Shown here: positions 34,872 to 44,404 of the stretch, piece by piece
How the letters are laid out: the number at the start of each line of letters is the position of its first letter
How positions within the stretch are numbered: the first letter of the stretch is position 1
Source: Qipengyuania vesicularis
Lineage (GTDB): Bacteria > Pseudomonadota > Alphaproteobacteria > Sphingomonadales > Sphingomonadaceae
Assembly: GCF_019711415.1 (NCBI RefSeq)
Contig: NZ_JAIGNJ010000001.1
Location: 179,001 to 243,000, forward strand
Length of the DNA stretch: 64,000 bases
Reading direction: 5' to 3'
Position numbers and translations under genes: made by a program
Notes under the pieces: model-generated
Seen by the model: only the letters and a program-made list of their open reading frames with translations
Database searches by the model: none
What the model was told of the DNA's origin: nothing

Positions 34872-35869
34872 AGCTTGGGGGTCTCCTCCTCGCAGCGGCG
34901 GCACTGTCGCTGGCTACTGCTTCAGGCGAGGCGCGGCGGGCGATGCCCGACGTCGCCGATGACGTGATTACCGGTGACCGCCTCCCACGCACGCTCGAGG
35001 AATATGGCTTCTTCATCCATGCCGATGCGCAGGTGCCGACCCTGGGCGTGGTCCCCTATCGCCTCAATACCCCGCTCTATTCGGACGGCGCGGAGAAGTT
35101 GCGCTTCGTCTATGTGCCCGAGGGCCAGGAGGTCGGCTTGGGCGAGGACGGTTTGCTGCAATTCCCGGTCGGCAGCGCGATCATCAAGACCTTCGCATTC
35201 GGGGAGGGCGAAGAACGGCGGCTGATCGAAACGCGTGTGCTGTTGCATCGTGCCGATGGCTGGCTCGCGCTGCCCTATCTCTGGAACGAGGAGCAGACCG
35301 AGGCCCGGCTGGCGGTTGCAGGGGCGCGGATCGACCTCTCCACGCCAAAGGGCGAGGCCATCAGCTACCGCGTGCCGAACAAGAACCAGTGCAAGGAGTG
35401 CCACGGCCTCGATGGCGCGGTGACGCCGATTGGGCCGAAGGCGCGCAATCTCTCGGCTGTATGGCTGAAGGAGCATTTCGGGATGGCGCCAAAGGATGCA
35501 GGTGTCATGCCGGTCTGGGAAGAACGCGCCTCCGCCAGCGCCGAAGACGCGGCCCGCGCCTATCTCGACGTCAATTGCGCGCATTGCCACCGGCCTGGTG
35601 CGACGGCCTCGAACAGCGGCCTCGACCTGCGCTGGGAGCAGCACGATCCGATTGCCATCGGCATCATGAAGCGACCCGTGGCCGCAGGGCGCGGGGCGGG
35701 CGACCTGCTCTTCGACGTGGTCCCGGGCAAGCCGGAGGAATCCATCCTGCTCCACCGAATGTTGAGCAATGATCCGGGTGTCGCCATGCCCGAACTCGGC
35801 AAGTCGACGATCGACGAAGAAGGAACCGAGGCTGTCCGCAAGTGGATTGCGGGCATGCCCGACAGCTGA
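34868..35869 (+). CDS. Exported diheme c-type cytochrome (SO2930/TIGR03806-like)
   Basis: The 333-residue protein has a signal peptide and two CxxCH heme sites, CKECH and CAHCH, about 65 residues apart in the C-terminal half. That fits the SO2930-type family found next to beta-helix proteins. A distal methionine or histidine is not assigned. It is probably periplasmic and transfers electrons. The start overlaps the previous stop by four bases (ATGA). Its substrate or redox partner is not known. Confidence 0.87.
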   Translation: MKLGGLLLAAAALSLATASGEARRAMPDVADDVITGDRLPRTLEEYGFFIHADAQVPTLGVVPYRLNTPLYSDGAEKLRFVYVPEGQEVGLGEDGLLQFPVGSAIIKTFAFGEGEERRLIETRVLLHRADGWLALPYLWNEEQTEARLAVAGARIDLSTPKGEAISYRVPNKNQCKECHGLDGAVTPIGPKARNLSAVWLKEHFGMAPKDAGVMPVWEERASASAEDAARAYLDVNCAHCHRPGATASNSGLDLRWEQHDPIAIGIMKRPVAAGRGAGDLLFDVVPGKPEESILLHRMLSNDPGVAMPELGKSTIDEEGTEAVRKWIAGMPDS

Positions 35870-36040
35870 CTTTCCTACTTTGCGGTGCCACTGATAAGAC
35901 CCGGCCATGATGACATCGGGCAAACATGAAACCGCGCATTTCCGGCATTCAGCACCGGAACGGCGGCCCGGGGATTTATTAGCTCAGGACTGTGTTCCAT
36001 GTGTTCCATCCTGTAGGACCGGTATTGGGGGAGTAGGTGT

Positions 36041-37042
36041 ATGAAATGGGTGTGGCGCGGATTGGGGGTATTGCTGGCGGTGCTGGTCATCGCCTTTTTC
36101 GTCATGCGCGTGCCCGATACCGATCCGGCGGAAATGCGCGCCAAGTATGGCAGCGCGCCTTCGCAGTTCCTCGACATCGGCGAGGGGCGGGAGATCCATG
36201 TCCGCGATGAAGGACCGCGCGATGCGCCCGTGATCGTCCTTCTCCACGGATCGAATGCCGATCTCCATACCTGGCAGCAGTGGACCGAAATCCTGCGCGA
36301 GGACTATCGCGTCATCCGGTTCGACCAGCGCGGTCATGGCCTGACCGGACCTGCGCCGGACGATGATTACAGTGCGGTCGGCTTCGGCGCGGACATCGAT
36401 GCGGTGACCGAGGCGCTGGGCGTCGATACCTTCACCCTTGCGGGCAATTCGATGGGCGGCGGGATCGCCATGGCCTATGCGATGGACAACCCCTGGCGGC
36501 TCGATGCGCTGGTCCTGGTCGATGCAGGTGGTGCGCCGATCGAACGCGAGGGCGGGGGCAATATCGCCTTCACGCTCGCTGGCATGCCCGTCATCGGCGA
36601 CATCATGAGCCAACTGCTGCCGCGCAGCCTGATCGAACGCAGCCTGTCGCAAAGCGTCTCCAACCAGGATGTGGTGACCGACGAAGCCGTGACGCGCTAT
36701 TGGGAGATGGCGCGCTATCCGGGCAATCGCGGCGCAACCCGCATTCGCTTTTCTGCGCCGCGCACTGCCTTCGACCCGGCGGACATCGCCCGCGTGCAGG
36801 TGCCGACGCTGATCATCTGGGGCAAGGAGGACGCGCTGATCCCCTATGCCGCCGCCGAATGGTATGACGAGCAGCTGCCCAACAGCACGCTCGTCGCCTA
36901 TGACGGGATCGGGCATATTCCCATGGAAGAGGCACCCGAACGCAGCGCCACCGATCTCGCGATCTGGCTCAATGAGGCGCTGATCCCTCCCGAAGTGCCG
37001 ACCGAGGAACCGGCGGATGCCGAACCCGTTCTAACCCCTTGA
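36041..37042 (+). CDS. Membrane-anchored alpha/beta hydrolase
   Basis: The 333-residue protein starts with an N-terminal membrane helix (residues 4-23). The hydrolase core has LLHGSNADLHTW, FDQRGHGLTG, the nucleophile elbow GNSMGGGIA, WGKEDALIP for the acid, and a histidine in GIGHIPMEEAP. The serine nucleophile and the extra anchor differ from the dehalogenase-like paralog at 12806. ATG at 36041 follows GGGGGAG. The substrate is unknown. A direct repeat of gtgttccat lies just upstream. Confidence 0.85.
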   Translation: MKWVWRGLGVLLAVLVIAFFVMRVPDTDPAEMRAKYGSAPSQFLDIGEGREIHVRDEGPRDAPVIVLLHGSNADLHTWQQWTEILREDYRVIRFDQRGHGLTGPAPDDDYSAVGFGADIDAVTEALGVDTFTLAGNSMGGGIAMAYAMDNPWRLDALVLVDAGGAPIEREGGGNIAFTLAGMPVIGDIMSQLLPRSLIERSLSQSVSNQDVVTDEAVTRYWEMARYPGNRGATRIRFSAPRTAFDPADIARVQVPTLIIWGKEDALIPYAAAEWYDEQLPNSTLVAYDGIGHIPMEEAPERSATDLAIWLNEALIPPEVPTEEPADAEPVLTP

Positions 37043-37095
37043 ACATGAGGGGCCGCACAGGGGCGGCAGGGCCATAATCGAAGGGAGCGCGGATC

Positions 37096-37785
37096 TTGCG
37101 CACATTGGGTCTCATCGGCGGGATGAGCTGGATTTCCACCCGCGCCTATTATGAACGGATCAACAAGCTGGTCCAGAAGCGCGCCCAGCCCATGGCGAGT
37201 GCGCCCATGCTGATCGACAGCCTCGACTATTCGCGCATCGCAAGTGCCAAGCAGGCCGACGATTGGGACGCCATCGCCTCGATCCTGGTCGAGAGCGCGC
37301 GAAAGCTGGAATCTGCCGGTTCCGAGGCGATCGTCATCGCCGCCAACACCATGCACAAGAGCTACGAGCGCGTTTCGGAAGCGATTTCCATCCCGGTGCT
37401 GCACATTGCGGACTCGGTGGGTGAAGCGATGGCCGAGGCCAAGTGCGAAAGCGCCGCTTTATTGGGAACGCGTTTCGTGATGACCGAGAGCTTTTATCGC
37501 CAGCGACTTGTCTCGCACGGGGTCGACCTGCTCCCGCCCGATCCCAATGATGTCGAACTGGTCGACGGGATCATCTACAAGGAGCTGATGCTGGGACGGG
37601 TCACGCGCGACGCGGAACGCCAGCTCAAGACGATCATCACCATGAAGGAGAAGGAGGGGGCGGATGCCATCGTCCTCGCCTGCACCGAGCTGGAACTGGT
37701 GGTGGACACCGCCGCGAACGTGCTTCCGGTCTTCAACTCGACCGATATCCACTGCCGCGCCGCGACCGACTGGATCCTGGGCTAA
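37096..37785 (+). CDS. Aspartate/glutamate racemase family protein
   Basis: The 229-residue protein has the racemase core with GLIGGMSWIST at the N-terminus, IAANTMHK and ACTELEL. The second catalytic cysteine is present in ACTEL, and the first is replaced by threonine in the ANTMH motif, as in YgeA-like enzymes with altered specificity. TTG at 37096 is the start, after AAGGGAGCG. It probably interconverts amino-acid enantiomers. Confidence 0.85.
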   Translation: MRTLGLIGGMSWISTRAYYERINKLVQKRAQPMASAPMLIDSLDYSRIASAKQADDWDAIASILVESARKLESAGSEAIVIAANTMHKSYERVSEAISIPVLHIADSVGEAMAEAKCESAALLGTRFVMTESFYRQRLVSHGVDLLPPDPNDVELVDGIIYKELMLGRVTRDAERQLKTIITMKEKEGADAIVLACTELELVVDTAANVLPVFNSTDIHCRAATDWILG

Positions 37786-37922
37786 AGCCCGGAGGCCCGT
37801 AGATTTGCAGCGCAACTGGCACGCTTTGTCGTGTTTTGGTGAAAACTGTCCTTAATGACATTGCCTACATGATCGCAGGCAGCATTGTGTCCTCCTCGAT
37901 CTCTAGGGAAGGGACTGCTTTA

Positions 37923-39053
37923 ATGACAATGAAATTGGGTCGCGTTGCGACCGCAAGCGTGGTTGCGCTTGCGGGAGCAGCCGTTGCTACGCCAGCCATG
38001 GCGCAAAAAATCGAAAATCAGTATGTTTGCGTGTTCAATCCGGGCCTCGTGGCCAAGGGCCAGGTCAAGGCCGAGGCGCGCCGCTCTGCCAATGCAGCAG
38101 CCGGAAACGTGCGCTTCACTTACGAGAACACGATCCGCGGTTTCGCGGTGAACGCCTCGGCGCAGGGCGTCGCCAATATGCAGGCGAAGAACCCGCGTAT
38201 CGCCTATTGCGAACAGGACCAGGTCTACAAGACCAGCGCTCCGCCCCCGGGCAAGGGACCGGGCGGTGGTGGCGGTGACGGTGGCACCGGTCCGGCTGAG
38301 GAAACACCCTGGGGTGTGGAGCGCGTTGGTGGTGGCCAGACCGGCGCTACGGGCCGCGCTCTCGTGATCGACAGCGGTGTCGATCTCGACCATCCCGACC
38401 TGATCGTCGATGCAGGTCTTTCGCGCAACTTCACGCGCGACAAGACGGCCGATGACCAGAACGGCCACGGCACGCACGTCGCGGGTACGATTGCCGCGAT
38501 CAAGGGCAATGGCATTGGCGTTGTGGGTGTTGCACCCGGCGTCACCGTGGTCGGCATCAAGGTGCTCGACCGCCGTGGTTCGGGTTCGACGAGCGGCGTG
38601 ATTGCCGGGATTGAGTATGCGGCTTCGATCGCCAATTCCAATGACGTGGCGAACATGTCGCTTGGCGGAGGCTTCAGCCAGGCGCTGAACGATGCGGTTA
38701 TCGCTGCGGCAGAGGGCGGCCTTCGCTTCGCTCTTGCGGCCGGCAATGAAAGCACCGACGCTGCGACCAAGTCGCCCGCTTCGGCCAATCACCCGAACAT
38801 CTACACGATCAGCTCGTTCGCGCAGGGCGACAACTGGTCGAGCTTCTCCAACTACGGCAATCCGCCGGTCGATTATTCCGAGCCCGGTTCGGCGATCTAT
38901 TCGACCTACAAGGGTGGCGGCTACGCAACGCTGTCGGGCACCTCGATGGCCAGCCCGCACATGGCCGGCCTCTTGCTGCTCGGTCCGATCCGTAGCGGCG
39001 GAACTGTGAATGGCGATCCGGATAGAAATCCGGACACCATCGGCATCAACTGA
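37923..39053 (+). CDS. Secreted S8 family serine peptidase (subtilase)
   Basis: The 376-residue protein has a signal peptide ending ATPAMA, a short I9-type propeptide (about residues 20-95), a glycine-rich linker and the subtilase domain. The Asp site is in LVIDSGVDLDHPDL, the His site in NGHGTHVAGTIAA, and the Ser site in GTSMASPHMAG. The ATG at 37923 follows GAAGGGAC. The secreted enzyme probably degrades proteins outside the cell. A terminator follows. Confidence 0.92.
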   Translation: MTMKLGRVATASVVALAGAAVATPAMAQKIENQYVCVFNPGLVAKGQVKAEARRSANAAAGNVRFTYENTIRGFAVNASAQGVANMQAKNPRIAYCEQDQVYKTSAPPPGKGPGGGGGDGGTGPAEETPWGVERVGGGQTGATGRALVIDSGVDLDHPDLIVDAGLSRNFTRDKTADDQNGHGTHVAGTIAAIKGNGIGVVGVAPGVTVVGIKVLDRRGSGSTSGVIAGIEYAASIANSNDVANMSLGGGFSQALNDAVIAAAEGGLRFALAAGNESTDAATKSPASANHPNIYTISSFAQGDNWSSFSNYGNPPVDYSEPGSAIYSTYKGGGYATLSGTSMASPHMAGLLLLGPIRSGGTVNGDPDRNPDTIGIN

Positions 39054-39077
39054 TCGGTTGAAGTCGATCCTCCGAAG

Positions 39078-39112
39078 GGCCGCGTGTCTAATGATGCGCG
39101 GCCTCTTCTTTT
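39078..39112 (+). terminator. Intrinsic terminator after the subtilase gene
   Basis: GGCCGCG / CGCGGCC arms with a 12-base loop are followed by TCTTCTTTT. This lies 25 bp after the subtilase stop and before dgt. Confidence 0.7.
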
Positions 39113-39207
39113 GCTCCCGTTCCGAGCGCTTTCTGCCGAAAAGCCGGAGGGTTCGCTTTTCGTTCACGTTGTCGCGAGGAATCGGCTGACCTAAGCGTCT
39201 GGCACCG

Positions 39208-40368
39208 ATGGAGAGAGCCCCTTACGCCGCCGACCCCGCCGCATCGCGCGGGCGCGAATTCGCCGAAGATCGCGAAGGCGCGCGCGGGCCTCGCAGCGAG
39301 TTCCAGCGCGACCGCGACCGGATCATCCATTCGATTGCCTTCCGCCGCCTGCGGTCGAAGACGCAGGTGTTCGTTTCGCCCGACGGTGACCATTATCGTA
39401 CACGGCTTACGCATAGCATCGAGGTCGCGCAGATTGGCCGCGTTATCGCACGTGAATTGGGGCTGGACGAGGATCTCACCGAAGCGCTCTGCCTCGGGCA
39501 CGATATCGGCCACCCGCCTTTTGGCCACGCCGGCGAGAAGGCGCTGGAGCAGGCCATGGGCCACGCCGGTGGCTATGACCACAATGCGCAGGGTATTCGC
39601 ACGCTTGCTCGCCTAGAGAGCCCCTATCCCGACCATGTCGGCCTCAACCTCACATGGGAGACACTGGAGGGCCTCGCGAAGCACAACGGACCGATTGTCG
39701 GCGCAAACTGGGCGCTGGCAGAGGTCAATGATGCCTTTCCGCTGGAGCTGGGCGAGTGGCCTTCGCTCGAAGCGCAGGTGGCTGCGGTGGCGGATGATAT
39801 CGCCTATGACAATCACGATATCGACGATGGTCTTCGAGCCGGGTTCCTCTCGCTCGACGACCTGATGGAGATCGACTTCCTTGCCGACCAGTTCCGCAAG
39901 GTCGAGCAGCGGTACCCCAATGCGCCGCGCGATATCCAGTTGCGCGAGCTGGTCCGCAGCCAGATCGGCCTGATGGTCAACGACGTGATCGAGAATACGC
40001 GTGCCAATGTGAAGGGCATGGACAGCATCGACGAGGTTCGCGGGGCCGGGAAACAGCTCGCGGGCTTCTCGCTCGGCATCGCCACCGAGGAGCGGCGGCT
40101 CAAGAAATTCATGTACCAGCGGCTCTATTACCATCCCGAACAGATCGGCACGGCCGAGAAGGCGCGCGATGTGGTGGCGCGGCTTTTTGCCGCTTACCAG
40201 CAGGATCCGACAACCATGCCCGACGATTGGCTCTCGCGCCTGCCCCAGGATGAGCCCGGCAAGAGCCGTCATATTGCGGATTTCATCGCGGGCATGACCG
40301 ACCGTTTCGCCATCCAGCAATGCCGGAAGATTTACGGGCGCGCACCCGAAGGCCTGTCGAATGTCTGA
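39208..40368 (+). CDS. dgt: Deoxyguanosinetriphosphate triphosphohydrolase-like protein
   Basis: The 386-residue protein has the HD domain with [15 protein letters not shown] and [17 protein letters not shown], and the dGTPase N-terminal [12 protein letters not shown]. It hydrolyses dNTPs to nucleosides and triphosphate and so may influence dNTP pools. No convincing ribosome-binding site is visible before the ATG. It overlaps the next gene by eight bases and leads a five-gene plus-strand chain to 43713. Confidence 0.9.
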   Translation: MERAPYAADPAASRGREFAEDREGARGPRSEFQRDRDRIIHSIAFRRLRSKTQVFVSPDGDHYRTRLTHSIEVAQIGRVIARELGLDEDLTEALCLGHDIGHPPFGHAGEKALEQAMGHAGGYDHNAQGIRTLARLESPYPDHVGLNLTWETLEGLAKHNGPIVGANWALAEVNDAFPLELGEWPSLEAQVAAVADDIAYDNHDIDDGLRAGFLSLDDLMEIDFLADQFRKVEQRYPNAPRDIQLRELVRSQIGLMVNDVIENTRANVKGMDSIDEVRGAGKQLAGFSLGIATEERRLKKFMYQRLYYHPEQIGTAEKARDVVARLFAAYQQDPTTMPDDWLSRLPQDEPGKSRHIADFIAGMTDRFAIQQCRKIYGRAPEGLSNV

Positions 40369-41056
40369 TCCCCTGCGTCTCTGCCTGATCGGCGCGACCG
40401 GCCTCATCGGCGGCGCGGTCATGCGGGAATGCATTGGCCGCGAGGACATCCGCCTGCAGGCGATCGGCAGGCGCGAGGCGAAGCTGCCGCAGGGTATCCG
40501 CATCGAGTATTTTGTCGCCGACCCGAACAAGTGGGGCGAAGTATTCGAAGCCTTGCGCCCCAAGGCGGTGATCTGCGCACTTGGCACGACGTGGAAGAAG
40601 AGCGGCGAGGACGAAGAGGCATTCCGCGCGGTCGACCAGCACCTGGTGCTCAACACGGCCAGGGCGGCCCTGGACAACGGTGTCGACCGGTTTGTGGCCA
40701 TCAGCTCGGTCGGAGCGGACATGGCCTCGCGCAATTTCTACCTCAAGGTGAAGGGCGAGGTCGAACGCGAATTGACGCGCATGCGCTTCAACCGCCTCGA
40801 CATCCTGCGCCCCGGATTGCTCATCGGCCATCGCGAGAACGACCGGCGCACGGGCGAGCGGCTGGGTATTGCAGCTGCGCCCATCGCCAATCTCTTCATG
40901 CACGGCAAGTACCGCCAGTACCGCGGGATCAAGGCTGAACTGGTGGCACGTGGCGCGATCGCGCTGGCCAAGCGTGCGGCTCGTGGGCGTTTCGTGCACG
41001 ACAACGACGCCATCCTGCGCGCGGCGAACACCTTGCCGCGCCTCGTCGACGAATAG
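40361..41056 (+). CDS. NAD(P)-binding Rossmann-fold protein (NmrA/Htatip2-like)
   Basis: The 231-residue protein has the nucleotide motif [21 protein letters not shown] and the SDR-extended-like segment [14 protein letters not shown]. It lacks the full YxxxK catalytic motif of classical SDRs. Related proteins include CC3/TIP30-like oxidoreductases with regulatory roles. It overlaps dgt by eight bases and is followed by the ABA4-like gene. Confidence 0.82.
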   Translation: MSDPLRLCLIGATGLIGGAVMRECIGREDIRLQAIGRREAKLPQGIRIEYFVADPNKWGEVFEALRPKAVICALGTTWKKSGEDEEAFRAVDQHLVLNTARAALDNGVDRFVAISSVGADMASRNFYLKVKGEVERELTRMRFNRLDILRPGLLIGHRENDRRTGERLGIAAAPIANLFMHGKYRQYRGIKAELVARGAIALAKRAARGRFVHDNDAILRAANTLPRLVDE

Positions 41057-41066
41057 GAGACCGGCC

Positions 41067-41519
41067 ATGTGGGACATCGTGTTTTCGATAGGCAACCTTC
41101 TGGCGCTGATCCTTTGGGCAGCACTGATCCTGATGCCGCGCTGGCCTGCGCTACTTTCGGCTATCCTTTATCTCGGCGTAGGCATGCTCTGTCTTGCCTA
41201 CTCGGTCGGCCTGATCGGAATACTGACCGGTGCGCTCGATCCCGTGGGCAGTTACGAAGGTGGGCTGGATTTCGGCTCCATCGAAGGTGTGCGGGCAATC
41301 TTCGCCAATGACGGCGGCGTGACCGTGGGCTGGATCCACTATCTCGCATTCGATCTCTTCGTCGGCCTGTGGATTGCGCGCGATGCCGATGCCAAGGGTT
41401 TCTCCCGATTGCTGCAGGCCCCGATACTGTTGGCCACGTTCATGGCTGGCCCGCTGGGATTGTTCGTATGGCTGGTCGTGCGAGAGCGGCGAGCAAGGCA
41501 GAGCGGTCGCTGGCAATAG
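41067..41519 (+). CDS. ABA4-like (DUF4281) membrane protein
   Basis: The 150-residue protein has four hydrophobic helices and the family pattern (AIFANDGGVTVGWIHYLAFDLFVGLWIARDA), as in plant ABA4 and its bacterial relatives. In plants ABA4 is needed for neoxanthin synthesis; the bacterial function is unclear. ATG at 41067 follows AGGAG. It sits in the middle of a gene chain, 10 bp after the previous stop. Confidence 0.87.
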   Translation: MWDIVFSIGNLLALILWAALILMPRWPALLSAILYLGVGMLCLAYSVGLIGILTGALDPVGSYEGGLDFGSIEGVRAIFANDGGVTVGWIHYLAFDLFVGLWIARDADAKGFSRLLQAPILLATFMAGPLGLFVWLVVRERRARQSGRWQ

Positions 41520-41575
41520 GGTCCTTGCGCAGGGCACGCCGCGTGGCATGATGGTGCCTGAGAGGAGTGCCCCCA

Positions 41576-43126
41576 ATGACCGCAGAGCCGAAGCTCAGTT
41601 TCGACCAGTTCATTCGTCACTGGGCCAAAGAGCGTCCCGACGGGGTGGCGCTGGAGCAGGATGGCGAAGTCCTGACCTTCGGCGAATTCGAAGCGCGGAG
41701 CGGGCAGATCGTCGCCATGCTGCAAGCCCACGGAGTTGGGAAGGGCGACCGAATCGCATGGCTTGGCAAGAATGCGCGCCTCTATTTCGAGATTTTCTAT
41801 TCGGCCGCCCGGCTTGGTGTCGCCACCGTACCGATTGGCTGGCGACTCGCTGCACCCGAAATCGCCTATATCCTCGGCGACACCGGCGCGAAGCTGCTGT
41901 TCGTCGGCGAGGGGCTGGAGGAACTTGCGGCCAGGTCCTGCGACCAGATGGATCAGGCCCCCGAGGTGATTTCAACTGCCGCTGCGCAGGCTGCCATCGC
42001 TGCGGCTAGCGCCAGTGATTTCGAACCTGCAGGGCCGGATGATGCCGTTCTCCAGCTCTACACTTCGGGCACCACCGGAAATCCCAAGGGCGCGGTGCTG
42101 ACCAACCGCAACTTGTTCTCGCTCCGCCTCCCCAGCGAGGAGGCAGGGCAGCCATGGTCGCACTTCACCGAGGACGAGGCGATCCTCGTCTGCATGCCAT
42201 GCGCACATATCGGCGGGACGGGTCTCGGCATCATGGCCATGGGCAGCGGCATTCGCGCCATCGTGCAGGCTGAATTCACGCCCGATGGCGTTCTCGATGC
42301 TTTCGAGCAGGGCATCACGCGTCTATTCATCGTGCCAGCGGCCTTGCAGATGGTGGTCCAGCATCCCCGCGCGAAATTTACTGACATGTCGGCCATCAAA
42401 TATGTGATGTACGGCGCCGCGCCGATCCCACTCGACCTGTTGCGCGAGGCGGTGAAGACCATTCCCGATGCCGGCTTCATCCAGTGCTACGGCATGACGG
42501 AAACGACGGGCACGATCGCGATCCTGCCGCCTGACGACCACGATCTCGAAGGGAACCAGCGGATGAAATCGGCGGGCAGGGCAGTGCCCGGCGCCGAGCT
42601 CAAGGTGATTGGAGAAGATGGCGAAGAACTGCCTCGCGGCGAAGTGGGCGAGCTGCTCTGCAAGAGCCCGTCCAACATGGCCTGCTACTGGAATCTTCCC
42701 GAAGCGACCGAAAGCTCGCTGGTCGATGGCTGGATGCACACGGGCGATGCCGCCTACATGGACGAGGATGGCTATGTTTTCATCCAGGACCGAATGAAGG
42801 ACATGATCATCTCGGGCGGGGAGAACGTCTATCCTGCGCAGGTCGAAAGTGCGATCTACGGACATCCCGCTATCGCCGAAGTGGCGGTAATCGGAGTTCC
42901 CGACGATACGTGGGGCGAGGCCGTTAAGGCCTGCGTCGTCGCCAAGCCCGGACAAGAGATTGACGAGGGATCGATCATCGCCTGGACCAAGGAACGGCTA
43001 GCAGGTTTCAAGGTCCCCAAGAGCATAGACGTGATCGATGCCATGCCGCGCAACGCCAGTGGCAAGATCCTGCGCAAGGACCTTCGCGCACCTTATTGGG
43101 AGGGGCGTGAGAGGCAGGTGAATTGA
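41576..43126 (+). CDS. AMP-binding acyl-CoA ligase
   Basis: The 516-residue protein has the ANL signature LYTSGTTGNPKGAV, the second conserved YGMTETTG, TGDAAYMDEDGY and a C-terminal SGKILRK lysine. This is typical of fatty-acyl-CoA synthetases that activate a carboxylic acid with ATP and attach CoA. The substrate chain length is unknown. The ATG at 41576 follows AGAGGAG; an upstream GTG three codons earlier lacks this spacing. Confidence 0.92.
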   Translation: MTAEPKLSFDQFIRHWAKERPDGVALEQDGEVLTFGEFEARSGQIVAMLQAHGVGKGDRIAWLGKNARLYFEIFYSAARLGVATVPIGWRLAAPEIAYILGDTGAKLLFVGEGLEELAARSCDQMDQAPEVISTAAAQAAIAAASASDFEPAGPDDAVLQLYTSGTTGNPKGAVLTNRNLFSLRLPSEEAGQPWSHFTEDEAILVCMPCAHIGGTGLGIMAMGSGIRAIVQAEFTPDGVLDAFEQGITRLFIVPAALQMVVQHPRAKFTDMSAIKYVMYGAAPIPLDLLREAVKTIPDAGFIQCYGMTETTGTIAILPPDDHDLEGNQRMKSAGRAVPGAELKVIGEDGEELPRGEVGELLCKSPSNMACYWNLPEATESSLVDGWMHTGDAAYMDEDGYVFIQDRMKDMIISGGENVYPAQVESAIYGHPAIAEVAVIGVPDDTWGEAVKACVVAKPGQEIDEGSIIAWTKERLAGFKVPKSIDVIDAMPRNASGKILRKDLRAPYWEGRERQVN

Positions 43127-43713
43127 AGCGCTACGCGCCCGCAACGGCGCGCAATTCCGATGCAATAGCGGAGGTGCTGGCGCGGGAATTGCCCGAAACC
43201 GGGCTGGTTCTCGAAATTGCCAGCGGGACGGGCGAGCACGCAGTTTTCATGGCGCGCCGCTTTCCCGGAATCGAGTGGCAGCCGAGTGATCCTGACATCG
43301 ACGCGCTTCAATCGATCGCGTCCTGGACCGAAGAGGCAGGGTTCGAGAACCTGCGCCAACCGCTCGAACTCGATGTGCGCGAGCCGAATTGGCCAGTCCA
43401 CCGCGCCGATGCAGTGGTGTGCATCAACATGATCCACATCAGCCCTTGGGCTGCCACAGAGGGGCTGTTTGCAGGTGCAAGCCGCTTGCTCGAAGCCGGC
43501 TCGCCCCTGATCACCTATGGCCCGTATTTTGAGGACGAGGTCGAAACGGCTCCTTCAAATCTCGCCTTCGACGAAAGCCTCAGGAGCCGCAATCCGGAGT
43601 GGGGCATCCGCAATGTCGCCGCGCTTGATGAGCTGGCGGACCGTACCGGCTTTGCCCGCAGTGCCCGCCATGAGATGCCCGCCAACAATCTGATGCTGGT
43701 ATACCGCCGATAG
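43123..43713 (+). CDS. DUF938 family SAM-dependent methyltransferase
   Basis: The 196-residue protein has a nucleotide-binding loop LEIASGTGEHAVFMA and a later INMIHISPW, the DUF938 pattern. The TTG start overlaps the ligase stop (TTGA). A SAM-binding fold is clear, but the substrate is unknown. It ends a plus-strand chain and is followed by a terminator. Confidence 0.85.
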   Translation: MKRYAPATARNSDAIAEVLARELPETGLVLEIASGTGEHAVFMARRFPGIEWQPSDPDIDALQSIASWTEEAGFENLRQPLELDVREPNWPVHRADAVVCINMIHISPWAATEGLFAGASRLLEAGSPLITYGPYFEDEVETAPSNLAFDESLRSRNPEWGIRNVAALDELADRTGFARSARHEMPANNLMLVYRR

Positions 43714-43715
43714 CA

Positions 43716-43743
43716 AAACGCCCGCCGGTAAGGGCGGGCGCTT
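43716..43743. terminator. Bidirectional intrinsic terminator between methyltransferase and entericidin genes
   Basis: An 8-bp perfect stem, CGCCCGCC / GGCGGGCG, with a short loop has T-rich flanks on both strands (CTTTCC on plus, GTTTTG on minus). It separates the plus-strand chain from the minus-strand entericidin genes. Confidence 0.75.
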
Positions 43744-43764
43744 TCCTGTCGACTGACCGTGAGG

Positions 43765-43896
43765 TTAGTCGATCGCTTCTTCTCCGGCACGGCCGACGGA
43801 CTGGACGTCCTCGCCGAATCCCTTGACGGTGTTACAGCCGGCCACCACCACCGACATCGTCAGAACCGAAAGAAGAACAGTGATTTTCTTGGTCAT
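43765..43896 (-). CDS. Entericidin A/B family lipoprotein, copy 1
   Basis: The 43-residue lipoprotein has a signal peptide with lipobox VVAGC, then NTVKGFGEDVQSVGRAGEEA. This is the entericidin family (EcnA/EcnB type), small lipoproteins linked to stationary phase and envelope stress. AAGGAT precedes the ATG. It is one of two tandem copies separated by 12 bp. Confidence 0.85.
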   Translation of the reverse strand: MTKKITVLLSVLTMSVVVAGCNTVKGFGEDVQSVGRAGEEAID

Positions 43897-43908
43897 TTGA
43901 ACCGATCC

Positions 43909-44040
43909 TTAGTTGATCGCTTCCTCACCGGCTTCACCGACCGATTCCACGTCTTCACCGAAGCCCTGCACGGTGTTGCAGGCGGTGGCAGCGAGGCTCA
44001 TCGATGTAATTCCGAAAGCGATAAGTAGCTTCTTGATCAT
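43909..44040 (-). CDS. Entericidin A/B family lipoprotein, copy 2
   Basis: The 43-residue lipoprotein has lipobox ATAC followed by NTVQGFGEDVESVGEAGEEA. AAGGA precedes the ATG. It shares most of the mature part with copy 1 but has a different signal peptide. The two genes are in one transcript, and this copy is first. In E. coli entericidins form an antidote/toxin pair; whether that holds here is unknown. Confidence 0.85.
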   Translation of the reverse strand: MIKKLLIAFGITSMSLAATACNTVQGFGEDVESVGEAGEEAIN

Positions 44041-44097
44041 GGGTGTTCCTTCCCGAAGCGCCCGTTGGTGGCCTTCTGGAGGTTAACAACGCCTTGC

Positions 44098-44103
44098 TAT
44101 AAT
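44098..44103 (+). promoter_or_regulatory. Candidate -10 element of the small membrane protein gene
   Basis: TATAAT is a perfect -10 hexamer about 60 bp before the ATG at 44164. The -35 region at the expected spacing (TTCTGG or TCTGGA) is weak. Confidence 0.35.
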
Positions 44104-44163
44104 CGCGGTTCCTTGGCGGGCAAGCCTCCATGTGGGCTTGGCGTTGGTGCCCGGTAGCACCAT

Positions 44164-44400
44164 ATGGCGCGCGCAATGCATGAATTCCTGACCTTCGCCA
44201 GCGATGCGGCCATCCTCGCCTTGTGGGGCGGAGGCTTCTTGCTGCTTGCCGGATTCGCGCTGTTGATGGAGCGAAGGCGGCTTAAGCGTGCCAGCCTGCA
44301 CGGGGTCGGGTGGGTGCCGTGGACTGGGCTTTTCCTGACCTGCGTGGTGGTCGGCGGCGGCCTGCTGGCCGTCGCCGTACCGGGCATGTTGCAGGGCTAG
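44164..44400 (+). CDS. Small two-helix membrane protein of unknown function
   Basis: The 78-residue protein has two hydrophobic helices (residues 14-34 and 52-74) separated by a basic segment (MERRRLKRASLHG). It matches no named family. A clean start at 44164 (or MHEF at 44176) and a -10 box upstream support it. It is convergent with cpaF, whose stop is four bases beyond its own stop. Confidence 0.55.
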   Translation: MARAMHEFLTFASDAAILALWGGGFLLLAGFALLMERRRLKRASLHGVGWVPWTGLFLTCVVVGGGLLAVAVPGMLQG

Positions 44401-44404
44401 TCTC

